38,813 bases of DNA, taken from positions 1-38,813 of the forward strand of contig NZ_JAGGOF010000103.1 of assembly GCF_018614775.1 (NCBI RefSeq), written 5' to 3'. The notes under the pieces were generated by a model. The model saw only the letters and a list, made by a program, of their open reading frames with translations, was not told where the DNA came from and did not search any database. Source of the stretch: Pseudomonas fluorescens. GTDB taxonomy: Bacteria; Pseudomonadota; Gammaproteobacteria; Pseudomonadales; Pseudomonadaceae. Within the stretch, counting starts at the first letter, position 1. Each line of letters opens with the position of its first letter. Shown here one piece after another: positions 1 through 8,261 of the stretch. Made by a program: the position numbers and the translations under genes.

Positions 1-8
1 GTTTGATA

Positions 9-95
9 GGAGCGGGCTTGCCCGCGAAGGGGTCGGCACATCGAACATCCCTGCAAGCTGACCCACCGCTTTCGCGAGCAAGCCCGCTCCCACAG
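9..95. repeat. Paired REP element (REPIN-like)
   Basis: Two inverted REP palindromes face each other: the left arm (about 9-30) carries GGAGCGGGCTTGCCCGCGAAG and the right arm (about 71-95) is its near complement, ending CCCGCTCCCACAG. The spacer (CGGCACATC, then GCAAGCTGACCCACCGC) recurs in the pairs near 22.2 and 22.35 kb, so the whole unit, not just the palindrome, is repeated. This is typical of Pseudomonas REP doublets mobilised by RAYT proteins. No RAYT gene is present here. Confidence 0.85.
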
Positions 96-245
96 ACTGC
101 ACTTTTATGAAGCCAGCAGTACCGCACCGCACCATGGCAAGGCAGTCATTGGCTTGTGCATCCTACGCAGGCAGGCACGACACCACCGCCTGCAAACCCA
201 CGCCAGCAGGGGCTAAAGCCTGTGCACGAGGGTGAAATCAGCGGG
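96..245. other. Non-coding stretch upstream of the nirB promoter
   Basis: I see no convincing gene, RNA or repeat between the REP pair and the nirB promoter. An activator (NtrC-type) site would be expected here if the sigma-54-like promoter is real, but I cannot assign one with confidence. Confidence 0.4.
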
Positions 246-263
246 TTGGCACGCTCGCTGCAA
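246..263 (+). promoter_or_regulatory. Sigma-54 (-24/-12) promoter of nirB
   Basis: TTGGCACGCTCGCTGCAA fits the RpoN consensus (TTGGCACG, four bases, TTGCW) with one mismatch. The invariant GG (248-249) and GC (260-261) are separated by exactly 10 bp. Transcription would start near 272 and give a leader of about 200 nt before nirB. Sigma-54/NtrC control of nitrite and nitrate assimilation genes is established in Proteobacteria; its use here is inferred. Confidence 0.72.
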
Positions 264-398
264 GACACTGCTCAGGCCCACCGCGAACACAATCGAGTGG
301 GCAGCCCCGTCGGTCAACGAAGATCGAGCGCCATCAGGCCGGGGGATATCGGTAGATCGGGGCGCAGTCGCCGGGTCGATACCGCACAGAACAGGCAA

Positions 399-437
399 AG
401 ACGCCTGGAACCGCAAGGTTTCAGGCGTCTTTTTTTT
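399..437 (+). terminator. Leader terminator/attenuator upstream of nirB
   Basis: Bases 399-412 and 417-430 form a 14-bp stem (one G-T pair) closed by a GCAA tetraloop, followed by eight T (430-437). It lies between the promoter at 246-263 and the nirB start at 476, so transcripts must read through it. In Pseudomonas relatives such leader terminators in nitrate/nitrite assimilation operons are relieved by the ANTAR protein NasT. That mechanism is inferred; I could not define a confident two-hexaloop NasT site. Confidence 0.8.
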
Positions 438-475
438 GCTTTCAAAATCGTGATGGGCTTTTGTCGGGTGCTTTT

Positions 476-3037
476 ATGAACTCCAACGTTGCGTCTCTGA
501 ACAAGCTGCAAACGCTGATCGTGATCGGCAATGGCATGGTCGGCCATCACTGCGTCGAGCAACTGATCGAGCGCGGTGCGCTTAATCATTATCGCCTGCA
601 CGTCTTCAGCGAAGAGCCGATGCGTGCCTATGACCGCGTGCACCTGTCCGAGTATTTCTCCGGCCGCGATGCCGAGTCCCTGGCCCTCGGCGAAGCCGCG
701 CTGTACCAGACGCCGGGCGTGACGTTGCACCTGGGCGTGCCGGTGTTGGAAATCGACCGCGAGGCCCGCCAGGTCGTCACCGCCCAGGAACGCATCAGCT
801 ACGACAAACTGGTGCTCGCCACCGGGTCCTACCCGTTCGTGCCGCCCATCGAAGGCGCCGAGGGTTATTCCTGCCTGGTCTACCGCACCCTGGAAGACCT
901 CGATGCAATCCGTGCCGCCGCCAACAATGCCCGCCGTGGCGTGGTGGTCGGGGGGGGGCTGCTGGGCCTTGAAGCGGCCAACGCCCTCAAGACCCTCGGC
1001 CTGGAAGCCCATGTCGTAGAGTTCGCCCCGCGGCTGATGCCGGTGCAGTTGGACACCCAGGGCGGCTTGGCCCTCAAGGCCCGCATCGAGTCGCTGGGCG
1101 TCGGCGTGCACCTGTCCAAGGGCACCCAGTCCATCAGCGCCGGCGAGCAATACCGTTATCGGATGAATTTCGGCAACGACGACTTCCTGGAAACCGACCT
1201 CATCGTGTTTTCCGCCGGTATCCGTGCCCAGGATGCCTTGGCACGCCAGAGCGACCTGCAGATCGGCCCGCGCGGCGGCGTGGTGATCGATGACCATTGC
1301 CTGAGCAGCGACCCGGACATCTACGCCATCGGCGAATGTGCGGCCTGGAACGGCAGCATTTTCGGCCTGGTCGCACCGGGCTACCAGATGGCCCGTAACG
1401 TCGCCGCCCAGCTGTGCGGCGAGAACGCCGAAGCCTTCACCGGCGCGGACATGTCCACCAAGCTCAAGTTGCTTGGCGTGGATGTAGGTTCCATCGGTGA
1501 CGCCCATGGCAACACCCCGGGCTCGCGCAGCTTCCAGTTCATCGACGAAACCAGCGCCAGCTACCGGCGCCTGGTGGTGGACGCCGACGGCAAGCGCGTG
1601 ATCGGCGCGGTGCTGGTGGGTGACAACAGCTACTACGACACCTTGCTGCAATACATGCAGAACGGCATCGCCCTGCCCAAGGACGCGGCCAGCCTGATCC
1701 TGCCGACCTCCGAAGGCGCGCCGACGCTGGGCCCGGCCGCGTTGCCTGCTGCGGCGACCCTCTGCTCGTGCCACAACGTCACCAAAGGCTCGATTTGTTC
1801 AGCCATCGACAATGGTTGCACCGATCTGGGACAGCTCAAGTGCGACACCAAGGCCGGCACCGGTTGCGGCGGTTGCGCCGCCCTGGTCAAGCAGGTGTTC
1901 GAGCACGAACTGATTGCCCGTGGCGTCAGCGTCGACAAGAGCCTGTGCGAACACTTTGCCTACACCCGCCAGGAGCTGTACGCGCTGGTACGGGTCGAAG
2001 GCATCATCAGCTTCGATGAACTGCTGGCCAAGCACGGTCGCGGCCACACCGGTTGCGACCTGTGCAAACCAGCGGTGGGCTCAATCCTGGCGTCGTGCTG
2101 GAACCAGCCGATCCTGGACCCGTCCCTGGTGCCGTTGCAGGACACCAACGACACGTTCATGGCGAACATGCAGAAGAACGGCACCTATTCGGTGGTGCCG
2201 CGCATCGCCGGTGGGGAAATCACCGCCGACAAACTGATCGCCATCGGCGTGGTCGCGAAGAAGTACGACCTCTACACCAAGATCACCGGCGGCCAGCGCA
2301 TCGACCTGTTCGGCGCCCAGTTGCACCAGTTGCCCGACATCTGGGCCGAGCTGATCGAAGCCGGTTTTGAAACGGGCCATGCCTACGGCAAGTCGACCCG
2401 CACGGTGAAGTCCTGCGTGGGCAGCACCTGGTGCCGCTACGGCGTGCAGGACAGCGTGCAAATGGCGCTGACCCTGGAGGATCGCTACAAGGGCCTGCGC
2501 TCGCCGCACAAGCTCAAGTTCGCGGTATCCGGTTGCACCCGCGAATGCGCCGAGGCCCAGAGCAAGGATGTCGGTGTGATCGCCACGGAGAAGGGCTGGA
2601 ACCTCTACGTGGCCGGTAACGGTGGCATGCGTCCACGTCATGCCGAACTGTTCGCCACCGACCTGGATGACGAGACGCTGATCCGCTACATCGACCGTTT
2701 CCTGATGTTCTACATCCGCACCGCCGACAAGCTGCAACGCACCTCGGTCTGGCGCGAAAGCCTGGAAGGCGGCCTGGATTACCTCAAGGACGTGATCATC
2801 GACGACAGCCTGGGCCTGGGCGCTGAGCTCGAAGCCCAGATGCAGCTGGTGGTCGACCGCTACGAATGCGAATGGGCCAACACCCTCAAGGACCCGGACA
2901 AACTCAAGCGTTTCCGCACGTTCGTCAACGACGGGCGCGGCGATCCGGACGTTCATTTCGTCAGGGAACGTGGCCAGCGCCGGCCGGTTCATGCCGGCGA
3001 ACTTCACCTGATTCCCGTCACCGAGGAGGTGCTCTGA
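476..3037 (+). CDS. nirB: Assimilatory nitrite reductase [NAD(P)H], large subunit
   Basis: The cytoplasmic large subunit reduces nitrite to ammonium with NAD(P)H. The 853-residue product has the full family order: an N-terminal FAD/NAD(P) disulfide-oxidoreductase region (GNGMVGHHC near residue 17; a second nucleotide-binding glycine-rich segment VVGGGLLGLEAAN), a BFD-type [2Fe-2S] region near 430-480 (CSC, then GTGCGGC), and a C-terminal sirohaem/[4Fe-4S] domain with CVGSTWC near 645 and SGCTRECAEAQ near 685. I chose ATG 476 (MNSNVASLNK) over an upstream in-frame TTG at 461, although its Shine-Dalgarno sequence is weak. The stop overlaps the nirD start (TGATG), which indicates translational coupling. 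Expression probably depends on the sigma-54 promoter and leader terminator upstream. Confidence 0.97.
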   Translation: MNSNVASLNKLQTLIVIGNGMVGHHCVEQLIERGALNHYRLHVFSEEPMRAYDRVHLSEYFSGRDAESLALGEAALYQTPGVTLHLGVPVLEIDREARQVVTAQERISYDKLVLATGSYPFVPPIEGAEGYSCLVYRTLEDLDAIRAAANNARRGVVVGGGLLGLEAANALKTLGLEAHVVEFAPRLMPVQLDTQGGLALKARIESLGVGVHLSKGTQSISAGEQYRYRMNFGNDDFLETDLIVFSAGIRAQDALARQSDLQIGPRGGVVIDDHCLSSDPDIYAIGECAAWNGSIFGLVAPGYQMARNVAAQLCGENAEAFTGADMSTKLKLLGVDVGSIGDAHGNTPGSRSFQFIDETSASYRRLVVDADGKRVIGAVLVGDNSYYDTLLQYMQNGIALPKDAASLILPTSEGAPTLGPAALPAAATLCSCHNVTKGSICSAIDNGCTDLGQLKCDTKAGTGCGGCAALVKQVFEHELIARGVSVDKSLCEHFAYTRQELYALVRVEGIISFDELLAKHGRGHTGCDLCKPAVGSILASCWNQPILDPSLVPLQDTNDTFMANMQKNGTYSVVPRIAGGEITADKLIAIGVVAKKYDLYTKITGGQRIDLFGAQLHQLPDIWAELIEAGFETGHAYGKSTRTVKSCVGSTWCRYGVQDSVQMALTLEDRYKGLRSPHKLKFAVSGCTRECAEAQSKDVGVIATEKGWNLYVAGNGGMRPRHAELFATDLDDETLIRYIDRFLMFYIRTADKLQRTSVWRESLEGGLDYLKDVIIDDSLGLGAELEAQMQLVVDRYECEWANTLKDPDKLKRFRTFVNDGRGDPDVHFVRERGQRRPVHAGELHLIPVTEEVL

Positions 3038-3417
3038 TGAGCCAGTCAAACGTCGTTCGTATTCCTGTTGCCCAAGCCCCTGTGCAATGGCGCGCCCTGT
3101 GCAGCCGTGATGACCTGGTCGCCAACTCCGGCGTGGTCGCTTGGCACGACGGCAGCCAAGTTGCGCTGCTGTACTTGCCCGAGCAGCAGCACAAGCCGCT
3201 GTACGCCATCGACAACCGCGACCCCAAGTCGGGCGCCAATGTCATCGGCCGCGGCCTCTTGGGCAGCATCAAGGGCGACTTGGTGATTGCCTCGCCGATG
3301 TACAAGCAGCATTTCCGCCTGGAAGACGGCCATTGCCTGGAATACCCGGAGCAGAGCCTGCGGGTGTGGCCGGTGCGGTTGAATGGTGATGTGGTGGAGA
3401 TTGGTGAAGCGCCATAA
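3037..3417 (+). CDS. nirD: Assimilatory nitrite reductase, small subunit
   Basis: A 126-residue Rieske-like small subunit of the NirBD complex. It begins at an ATG that shares one base with the nirB stop, with GAGGAGG (3023-3029) seven bases upstream. The sequence follows the NirD family (WRALCSRDDL near the start; PLYAIDNRDP; ASPMYKQHFRLEDG; VWPVRLNGDVVEI at the end). As in other NirD proteins the Rieske cysteines are absent (a single Cys pair is not conserved), so it is not expected to bind a cluster. Length is normal for the family. Confidence 0.95.
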   Translation: MSQSNVVRIPVAQAPVQWRALCSRDDLVANSGVVAWHDGSQVALLYLPEQQHKPLYAIDNRDPKSGANVIGRGLLGSIKGDLVIASPMYKQHFRLEDGHCLEYPEQSLRVWPVRLNGDVVEIGEAP

Positions 3418-3477
3418 CAAGGCTTAAGGCCATGTGAGCACCCTGTGGGAGCCATTAATTCAAACCGGGAATTTGCA

Positions 3478-3918
3478 ATGAAAACCGCCGCTCAACTGGT
3501 GAGACTCAAAAGTGTGCAGCACCAGCAGGTGCACTGCATCGCACCTGATCAGACGGTGCTCGAAGCGTTGCAGATCATGGCCGATAAGAATGTCGGTGCC
3601 TTGCCGGTGATTGAAGACGGGTACGTCGTAGGGGTGTTCAGCGAACGCGACTACGCACGAAAAATGGTCCTGCACGGACGTTCATCGGTAGGGACGGCCG
3701 TGCGCACCGTCATGAGTGCGCCGGTGATCACCGCTGACAGCCAGCAGAGCATCGAGCGCTGCATGGAGGTCATGACCGACAGTCATCTGCGGCACTTGCC
3801 GGTGCTGGATAACGGACAGTTGATCGGCCTTCTGTCAATTGGCGACCTGGTGAAAGAGGCCCTCGTCGAACAGGCTGATCTGATCCGGCAATTGGAACAT
3901 TACATTCGCGGGCATTGA
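3478..3918 (+). CDS. CBS-domain protein
   Basis: A 146-residue protein made almost entirely of two CBS domains: roughly residues 12-70 (MADKNVGALPVIEDG, VVGVFSERDYAR) and 78-135 (VMTDSHLRHLPVLDNGQLIGLLSIGDLVK). Tandem CBS modules (Bateman domains) bind adenosine nucleotides and usually sense energy state; no catalytic domain is attached. I chose ATG 3478 (MKTAAQLVR), which has GGGA about 8 bases upstream; an in-frame upstream extension lacks CBS similarity. It follows nirD by 60 bp on the same strand, but a link to nitrite assimilation is only positional. Confidence 0.9.
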   Translation: MKTAAQLVRLKSVQHQQVHCIAPDQTVLEALQIMADKNVGALPVIEDGYVVGVFSERDYARKMVLHGRSSVGTAVRTVMSAPVITADSQQSIERCMEVMTDSHLRHLPVLDNGQLIGLLSIGDLVKEALVEQADLIRQLEHYIRGH

Positions 3919-3940
3919 GCCTTTTTGCGCAACAGGTTCC

Positions 3941-4029
3941 TGTGGGAGCAAGGCTTGCCCGCGATGTAGTCAATGCGGTTTGCCACGAAACCGAGGCGCC
4001 CTCATCGCGGGCAAGCCTTGCTCCCACAG
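3941..4029. repeat. Paired REP element
   Basis: TGTGGGAGCAAGGCTTGCCC (from 3941) is inverted at about 4003-4029, with a spacer different from that of the pairs at 9-95 and 22.2 kb. It lies just downstream of the CBS gene. Confidence 0.85.
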
Positions 4030-4044
4030 ATTCAATGGCAACTA

Positions 4045-4150
4045 CAGGCCCCGTCCGGGCCGGGGCTGGCGCAGCAGTTCGATCTGCTGGGCCGGAATCA
4101 ATTCGCAAACCGGCGCCCTTGATCCCAAGGGCGCTTTTTTCTTTTTTTGC
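4045..4150 (+). ncRNA. Candidate structured small RNA or long structured 3' UTR
   Basis: About 105 nt contain successive hairpins: GCCCCG/CGGGGC (4048-4053 with 4061-4066), CAGCAG/CTGCTG with a six-base loop (4072-4077 with 4084-4089), a possible GCCGG/CCGGC (4091-4095 with 4110-4114, which would compete with the terminator arm), then a strong terminator (4113-4150). There is no reading frame of note. Compact hairpins ending in a terminator in a gene-free gap are typical of small RNAs, but I recognise no known family and see no clear promoter. Confidence 0.35.
4113..4150 (+). terminator. Rho-independent terminator
   Basis: GCGCCCTT (4113-4120) pairs with AAGGGCGC (4127-4134) across a GATCCC loop, followed by TTTTTTCTTTTTTT. 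It lies 195 bp after the CBS gene and 137 bp before the sigma-factor gene, so it insulates the iron island from upstream transcription. Confidence 0.85.
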
Positions 4151-4237
4151 GCACAGGAAAACGGCGTTCCAAAGCCCTGGTTTCCCAGCATCTACACATT
4201 TTCCTGCACAAAGGACTTGGATTAGCCTGAGAACCTT

Positions 4238-4256
4238 AATTAGAATCAGTCTCATT
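4238..4256. promoter_or_regulatory. Probable Fur box before the ECF sigma gene
   Basis: AATTAGAATCAGTCTCATT lies 31 bp upstream of the sigma-factor start. Read on the other strand (AATGAGACTGATTCTAATT) it resembles the AATGAGAATNATTNTCATT variants common before Pseudomonas iron-starvation sigma genes. It is degenerate against the classical 19-bp consensus, so this is a pattern-based call. Confidence 0.5.
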
Positions 4257-4286
4257 TAAGACACTCCATGCGCAGGGCTTCTTGAC

Positions 4287-4796
4287 ATGTTTGATGCAGC
4301 TACGCCAAAGGAGCACCCCCTCCATGCGTTGTACCGCGATCATGGCGGCTGGCTGGAAAGCTGGCTGAGACGGCGCATGGGCAATGCCTGGGATGCGGCG
4401 GACCTGCGTCAGGATACCTTCCTGCGGGTATTGTCCAGCGCTCAGCCCTTGGCTGACCTGCATGAGCCCCGCGCCTACCTGCTGACAGTCGGCAAGCGAC
4501 TGCTGAGCAATTTCTACACCCGTCGCAACCTGGAACAGGCCTACCTTGATGCGCTGGCAAGCCTGCCCGAAGAATGCGTACCGTCTCCGGAACAACGCTG
4601 GTTGCTGCTCGAAACCCTGCAAGCCCTGGACGAATTGCTCGATGGTCTGCCGCCACGGGTGCGTCGGGCTTTTTTGTGGAGCCAGCTGGAAGGGCTGGGC
4701 TACCGCGAGATCGCCGAGCGCATGCAGGTGTCCGAACGTACCGTCAAGCGCTACATGGCCCAGGCTTATGAGCATTGCCTGCTGGTGGACTTTTGA
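4287..4796 (+). CDS. ECF iron-starvation sigma factor (FecI/AcsS type)
   Basis: A 169-residue sigma-70 family ECF protein. Region 2 covers about residues 10-75 (AADLRQDTFLRVL, EPRAYLLTVGKRLL) and region 4 about 110-165 (LDGLPPRVRRAF, GYREIAERMQVSERTVKRY), with the helix-turn-helix intact and normal length. It starts at ATG 4287; an earlier in-frame ATG at 4269 is closed by a stop after five codons. Its TGA overlaps the TTG start of the FecR-type gene. Next to a receptor and the achromobactin genes it matches the position of AcsS of P. syringae, which activates achromobactin genes, so the same role is inferred. A Fur-box-like site lies 31 bp upstream. Confidence 0.9.
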   Translation: MFDAATPKEHPLHALYRDHGGWLESWLRRRMGNAWDAADLRQDTFLRVLSSAQPLADLHEPRAYLLTVGKRLLSNFYTRRNLEQAYLDALASLPEECVPSPEQRWLLLETLQALDELLDGLPPRVRRAFLWSQLEGLGYREIAERMQVSERTVKRYMAQAYEHCLLVDF

Positions 4797-5739
4797 TTCG
4801 CCCGGCACCTTCGCCTGAAGCCCGGGACGTTGCCCGGGCAGCTGCTCGCTGGCTGGCCATGATGGAATTTGGCGGCAACGAGTTCGATGCCGCCGGTCTG
4901 CAACGCTGGCGCGACAGCAGCGATCACAACGAGGCCGCCTGGCAGAAGGCCCAGCGACTGCGCCAGCGATTTGCAGGGGTTCCGGCTTCGCTGGGCATGG
5001 CAACCCTGGATCGCCCGTCCATATCACGACGTGCCGTACTCAAGCGTGCATTGAGCGTGGCTGCACTGGTACCGACTGCCTGGATGCTGGGGCGGGAGCT
5101 GCCGCTGGAGGCCTGGCGCGCCGACCTGCACACCGCCACGGGTGAACAGCGACGCTGGTCGCTGGTCGATGGCAGCGCCTTGCAGTTGAACACCGACAGT
5201 GCCGTGGACCTGGACCTCAAGGCCCGGCGCCTGGTGCTGGTGCAAGGCGAGATGGCCCTGAAGGTCAGCGGCGTCACGCCATTGGCCGTCCAGGCGTCCT
5301 ATGGGCTGATCACCGTCAGCCGGGGCGAAATCTGCGTGCGCCTGGGAGAGCGGGGTTGTCGGGTTTCGGTGCTCAGTGGTGCCGCACAGTTGCAACCGCT
5401 GCACGGCCCTTCATTGAGGCTGGATCAGGGTGAGCAGGTCAATCTCCAGTCCGCAGGCGCGGGCCAGTGGGCACGTTCGACGTCGCGCAACCGGGTTGGC
5501 GTGACGGCGTGCTCATGGCACAGAACCAGCCGCTGGGTGACTTTCTCCGCGAGCTGGGCCGTTATCGTCCGGGTGTGTTGCGCTGGGACGAGGCCGTGGA
5601 GGCGCTGCGGGTCACCGGCAGTTTTCGCCTGGAAAACACCGATCGAGTCCTGCAGGTGCTCTGCGCCAGCCTGCCGCTGGATGTACAGGCACGCACTCGT
5701 TATTGGGTCACCTTGACGCTTCGTAAAAATATTGCCTGA
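4793..5739 (+). pseudogene. FecR-type sigma regulator, interrupted by a frameshift
   Basis: FecR-family proteins span the inner membrane and relay receptor occupancy to the ECF sigma factor. The N-terminal part reads in one frame from TTG 4793 (overlapping the sigma-gene stop): a DUF4880-like cytoplasmic domain (ARWLAMMEFGG; NEAAW), then SRRAVLKRAL near residues 78-87, a Tat-like motif before a hydrophobic segment, then the FecR periplasmic domain (WSLVDGSALQLNTDSAVDL). Near 5459-5472 similarity jumps to another frame, where the normal C-terminus follows (WRDGVLMAQNQPLGDFL, ELGRYRPGVL) to the stop at 5739. One missing base, for example one G in the GGG at 5469-5471, would explain it. Without correction the first frame runs through non-FecR sequence to 5716. 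It could be a real mutation, programmed frameshifting or a sequencing error. Confidence 0.85.
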
Positions 5740-5806
5740 AGCCTGTCCCCTTTTTTTGTCTCGCTTGTCATTCAAGGCAAGTGCACAAAAACGAGAGCTC
5801 CTTCCA

Positions 5807-8230
5807 ATGTCCGCAGTCGTACCTTTGCGTTTTCGCCCGGCCTTTGCCGGCTGGCGTCCGCTGTTGAACCTGAGTGTCATGCTGAGCCTGGGCGCCAGCC
5901 CGTTTTTCATCTCATCCAGCTACGCCGAAGAGGCGGCCCGGCGCAGCTATCAGGTTCCGGCCGGCAGCCTCAGCGCGGCGTTGACCCGCTTTGCCGGGGT
6001 GGCGGGCGTCAACCTCTCGGTGGACCCGACCCTGGTGAGCGGTCGCAACAGCGCCGGGCTCTCCGGCGAATATGGTGTGGAGGAGGGCTTTGCCCGGCTG
6101 TTGCAGGGCTCAGGCCTGCAATTGCAACCGGTGGGTGAACAGGCCTACATCCTGAGCCCGGCGCCGGAAGGCGGCAGCCTGCAACTGGCACCCACCTCGA
6201 TTCTCGGCGCTGCCGGTTCGCAGGAGGGCGAGGTGTATGCCGGCGGCCAGGTCGCCCGTCGTGGTTCCCAAGGCCTGCTCGGCTCCCGTGATTTCATGGA
6301 AACGCCGTTCAGCATGACCACCTACACCAGCGAGACGGTCAAGAACCAGCAGGCTCGTACCCTGGGTGACCTGATCAACAGTGACCCCTCGGTGCGTTCG
6401 ACCAACCCGGCGGGTGGGCGGTATGAGCAGTTCACCATTCGCGGTTTCAGCCTGTTCAACAGCGACGTTTCCTACAACGGTTTGTACGGCGTCTTGCCAA
6501 CCTATTCGATCGACATGGAAATGGCTGATCGCGTGGACATCCTCAAGGGACCGAGCCAGCTCATCAATGGCATTTCGCCGCGGGGCAGCGTAGGGGGCGG
6601 GATCAACGTGGTGCCCAAACGTGCCACCGACAAGCCCATCGCCTCGTTCACCGGCAGCTATGCGTCCAACAACCAGCTCGGCGGTGCCGTGGACGTCGGC
6701 CGGCGTTTCGGTGAAGACAACAAGTTTGGTATCCGCTTCAACGGCGTGAAGCAGTCCGGCGATACCGAATGGGATCACCAGAGCGTGGATCGCGACATGG
6801 CCGTGCTGGGCCTGGATTTCCGCGGTGAGCGCCTGCGTCTCTCCACGGACATCGGCCACACCGAACGCGACACCGATGCCCCGCAAGAGCGCGTGCAGGT
6901 TGCCGCCGCTGCGCCGGTTCCCCATGCCAGCGACGTGCGCAGCAACTATGCGCAGTCCTGGAGCAAGGCACGCACCAAGGACACGTTCGGCACGGTAAGC
7001 GCCGAGTACGACGTCAGTGACTCGACCATGCTGTACGGCGGCGTGGGCGCGCGCAAAAGCAATCATGACTTTCTCCGGCACGCCGTTTCGGTTACCAACG
7101 CGGCGGGCGATTTCACCGTTTCCCCCCGCGACTTTACCCGGGATGAGAATGTCCAGACGGCCAATGCAGGGGTGCGCAACTGGTTCCATACGGGCCCGGT
7201 GAGTCATGAGGTCAACCTGGCCGCCAGCTATTTCTACATGGACTTCACCAATGGCGGCGCACGCTATGCCAATGGTCGCAGCAACCTGTACGACCCGGTG
7301 GACACGCCGACGCCAAGCAACCCGACGCGCCAGGACGACAAGGTCTACACCGAGAATCGTTTCAGTGGCGTGGCGCTGTCCGACACGTTGGGTTTCTTCG
7401 ATGATCGGTTGCTGCTGACCCTCGGCGCGCGCTGGCAGCGGGTCAAGGTCGATGACTGGTCGAACGACGTCAAGGGCGACACCGCCTACGATGAGGAAAA
7501 GGTTTCGCCGTCGGGCGGCATCCTGTTCAAGGCCACCGATAAGTTGTCGCTGTACGCCAACTATATGGAAGGCCTGAGCCAGGGCAAGATCGCGCCGTCT
7601 ACTTCAGTTAACGAGGATGAGATCTTTCCACCGTTTATCAGTCGGCAGGTCGAAGTGGGGGCCAAGTACGACGCTGGTCCGTTCGCCCTCACCGCCGCTC
7701 TGTTTCGAATCAAGCAGCCGGCTTACGCGACCGACGCCACGACACGCGTCTTCGGCCCGAACGGCAAGCGCGAGAACACCGGTGTGGAATTGAGCGTGTT
7801 CGGCGAGCCCGTCAAAGGCACTCGCTTGCTCGGTGGCGTGATGTACATCGACAGCGAACTGACCAACACCACCGGCGGCGCCTTCGACGGCAACCGCGCA
7901 CCTGCCACCCCGAAATACAACGTCAACCTGGGTGCCGAGTGGGACGTGCCAACTGTGCAGGGGTTGACCTTGACCAGTCGCGGCATCTATTCCAGCTCGC
8001 AGTACCTGGATCAGTCCAACGACAAGGAAATCGATTCGTGGGTGCGCCTCGACGTCGGTGCACGCTATGGCTTCAAGGTCGATGAGAAAAACATCACCTT
8101 GCGAGCCAATATCGAAAACGTGGCAAACAAAAACTACTGGGCCTCGGCCGGTGCCTCGGATGACAGTGAGCCTGGCCTGACCTTGTCGACCCCGCGCACC
8201 TACCTTCTGTCGGCTACCGTCGATTTCTAA
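5807..8230 (+). CDS. TonB-dependent ferric-siderophore receptor with STN signalling domain
   Basis: An outer-membrane receptor of 807 residues. I chose ATG 5807 (MSAVVPLRFRP) with GAGAG about nine bases upstream. A signal peptide ends near residue 40 (SSSYA, then EEAARR). An STN (secretin/TonB N-terminal) domain follows at about 46-115 (YQVPAGSLSAALTRFAG; LLQGSGLQLQPVGEQAYIL), which marks a transducing receptor that talks to FecR. The plug lies at roughly 160-280 (FTIRGFSLFNSDVSYNG; VDILKGPSQLINGISPRGSVGG) and the barrel runs to the terminal aromatic signature ATVDF. Between the sigma/FecR genes and the acs genes, its likely ligand is ferric achromobactin (Acr-like), which is an inference from position. 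Confidence 0.93.
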   Translation: MSAVVPLRFRPAFAGWRPLLNLSVMLSLGASPFFISSSYAEEAARRSYQVPAGSLSAALTRFAGVAGVNLSVDPTLVSGRNSAGLSGEYGVEEGFARLLQGSGLQLQPVGEQAYILSPAPEGGSLQLAPTSILGAAGSQEGEVYAGGQVARRGSQGLLGSRDFMETPFSMTTYTSETVKNQQARTLGDLINSDPSVRSTNPAGGRYEQFTIRGFSLFNSDVSYNGLYGVLPTYSIDMEMADRVDILKGPSQLINGISPRGSVGGGINVVPKRATDKPIASFTGSYASNNQLGGAVDVGRRFGEDNKFGIRFNGVKQSGDTEWDHQSVDRDMAVLGLDFRGERLRLSTDIGHTERDTDAPQERVQVAAAAPVPHASDVRSNYAQSWSKARTKDTFGTVSAEYDVSDSTMLYGGVGARKSNHDFLRHAVSVTNAAGDFTVSPRDFTRDENVQTANAGVRNWFHTGPVSHEVNLAASYFYMDFTNGGARYANGRSNLYDPVDTPTPSNPTRQDDKVYTENRFSGVALSDTLGFFDDRLLLTLGARWQRVKVDDWSNDVKGDTAYDEEKVSPSGGILFKATDKLSLYANYMEGLSQGKIAPSTSVNEDEIFPPFISRQVEVGAKYDAGPFALTAALFRIKQPAYATDATTRVFGPNGKRENTGVELSVFGEPVKGTRLLGGVMYIDSELTNTTGGAFDGNRAPATPKYNVNLGAEWDVPTVQGLTLTSRGIYSSSQYLDQSNDKEIDSWVRLDVGARYGFKVDEKNITLRANIENVANKNYWASAGASDDSEPGLTLSTPRTYLLSATVDF

Positions 8231-8235
8231 GCCGC

Positions 8236-8261
8236 AAACAGCTCCATGGAAGGAGCTGTTT
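8236..8261. terminator. Hairpin after the receptor gene
   Basis: AAACAGCTCC (8236-8245) pairs perfectly with GGAGCTGTTT (8252-8261) around a six-base loop, six bases after the receptor stop. No long T-tract follows, so it may be a weak terminator or an mRNA 3'-end stabiliser. Confidence 0.6.

Noticed and set aside
314..1774. Long open frame on the minus strand across nirB
   Set aside because: It is antisense to a well-supported nirB, has the composition of a GC-rich shadow frame and no recognisable domain. The same applies to the long minus-strand frames across acsD, acsE, acsC, acsA, aprE, aprF and the lipase.
5739..5806. Longer N-terminus for the TonB-dependent receptor, overlapping fecR
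   Set aside because: It would put 25 non-signal residues before a clear signal peptide; ATG 5807 has its own ribosome-binding site.
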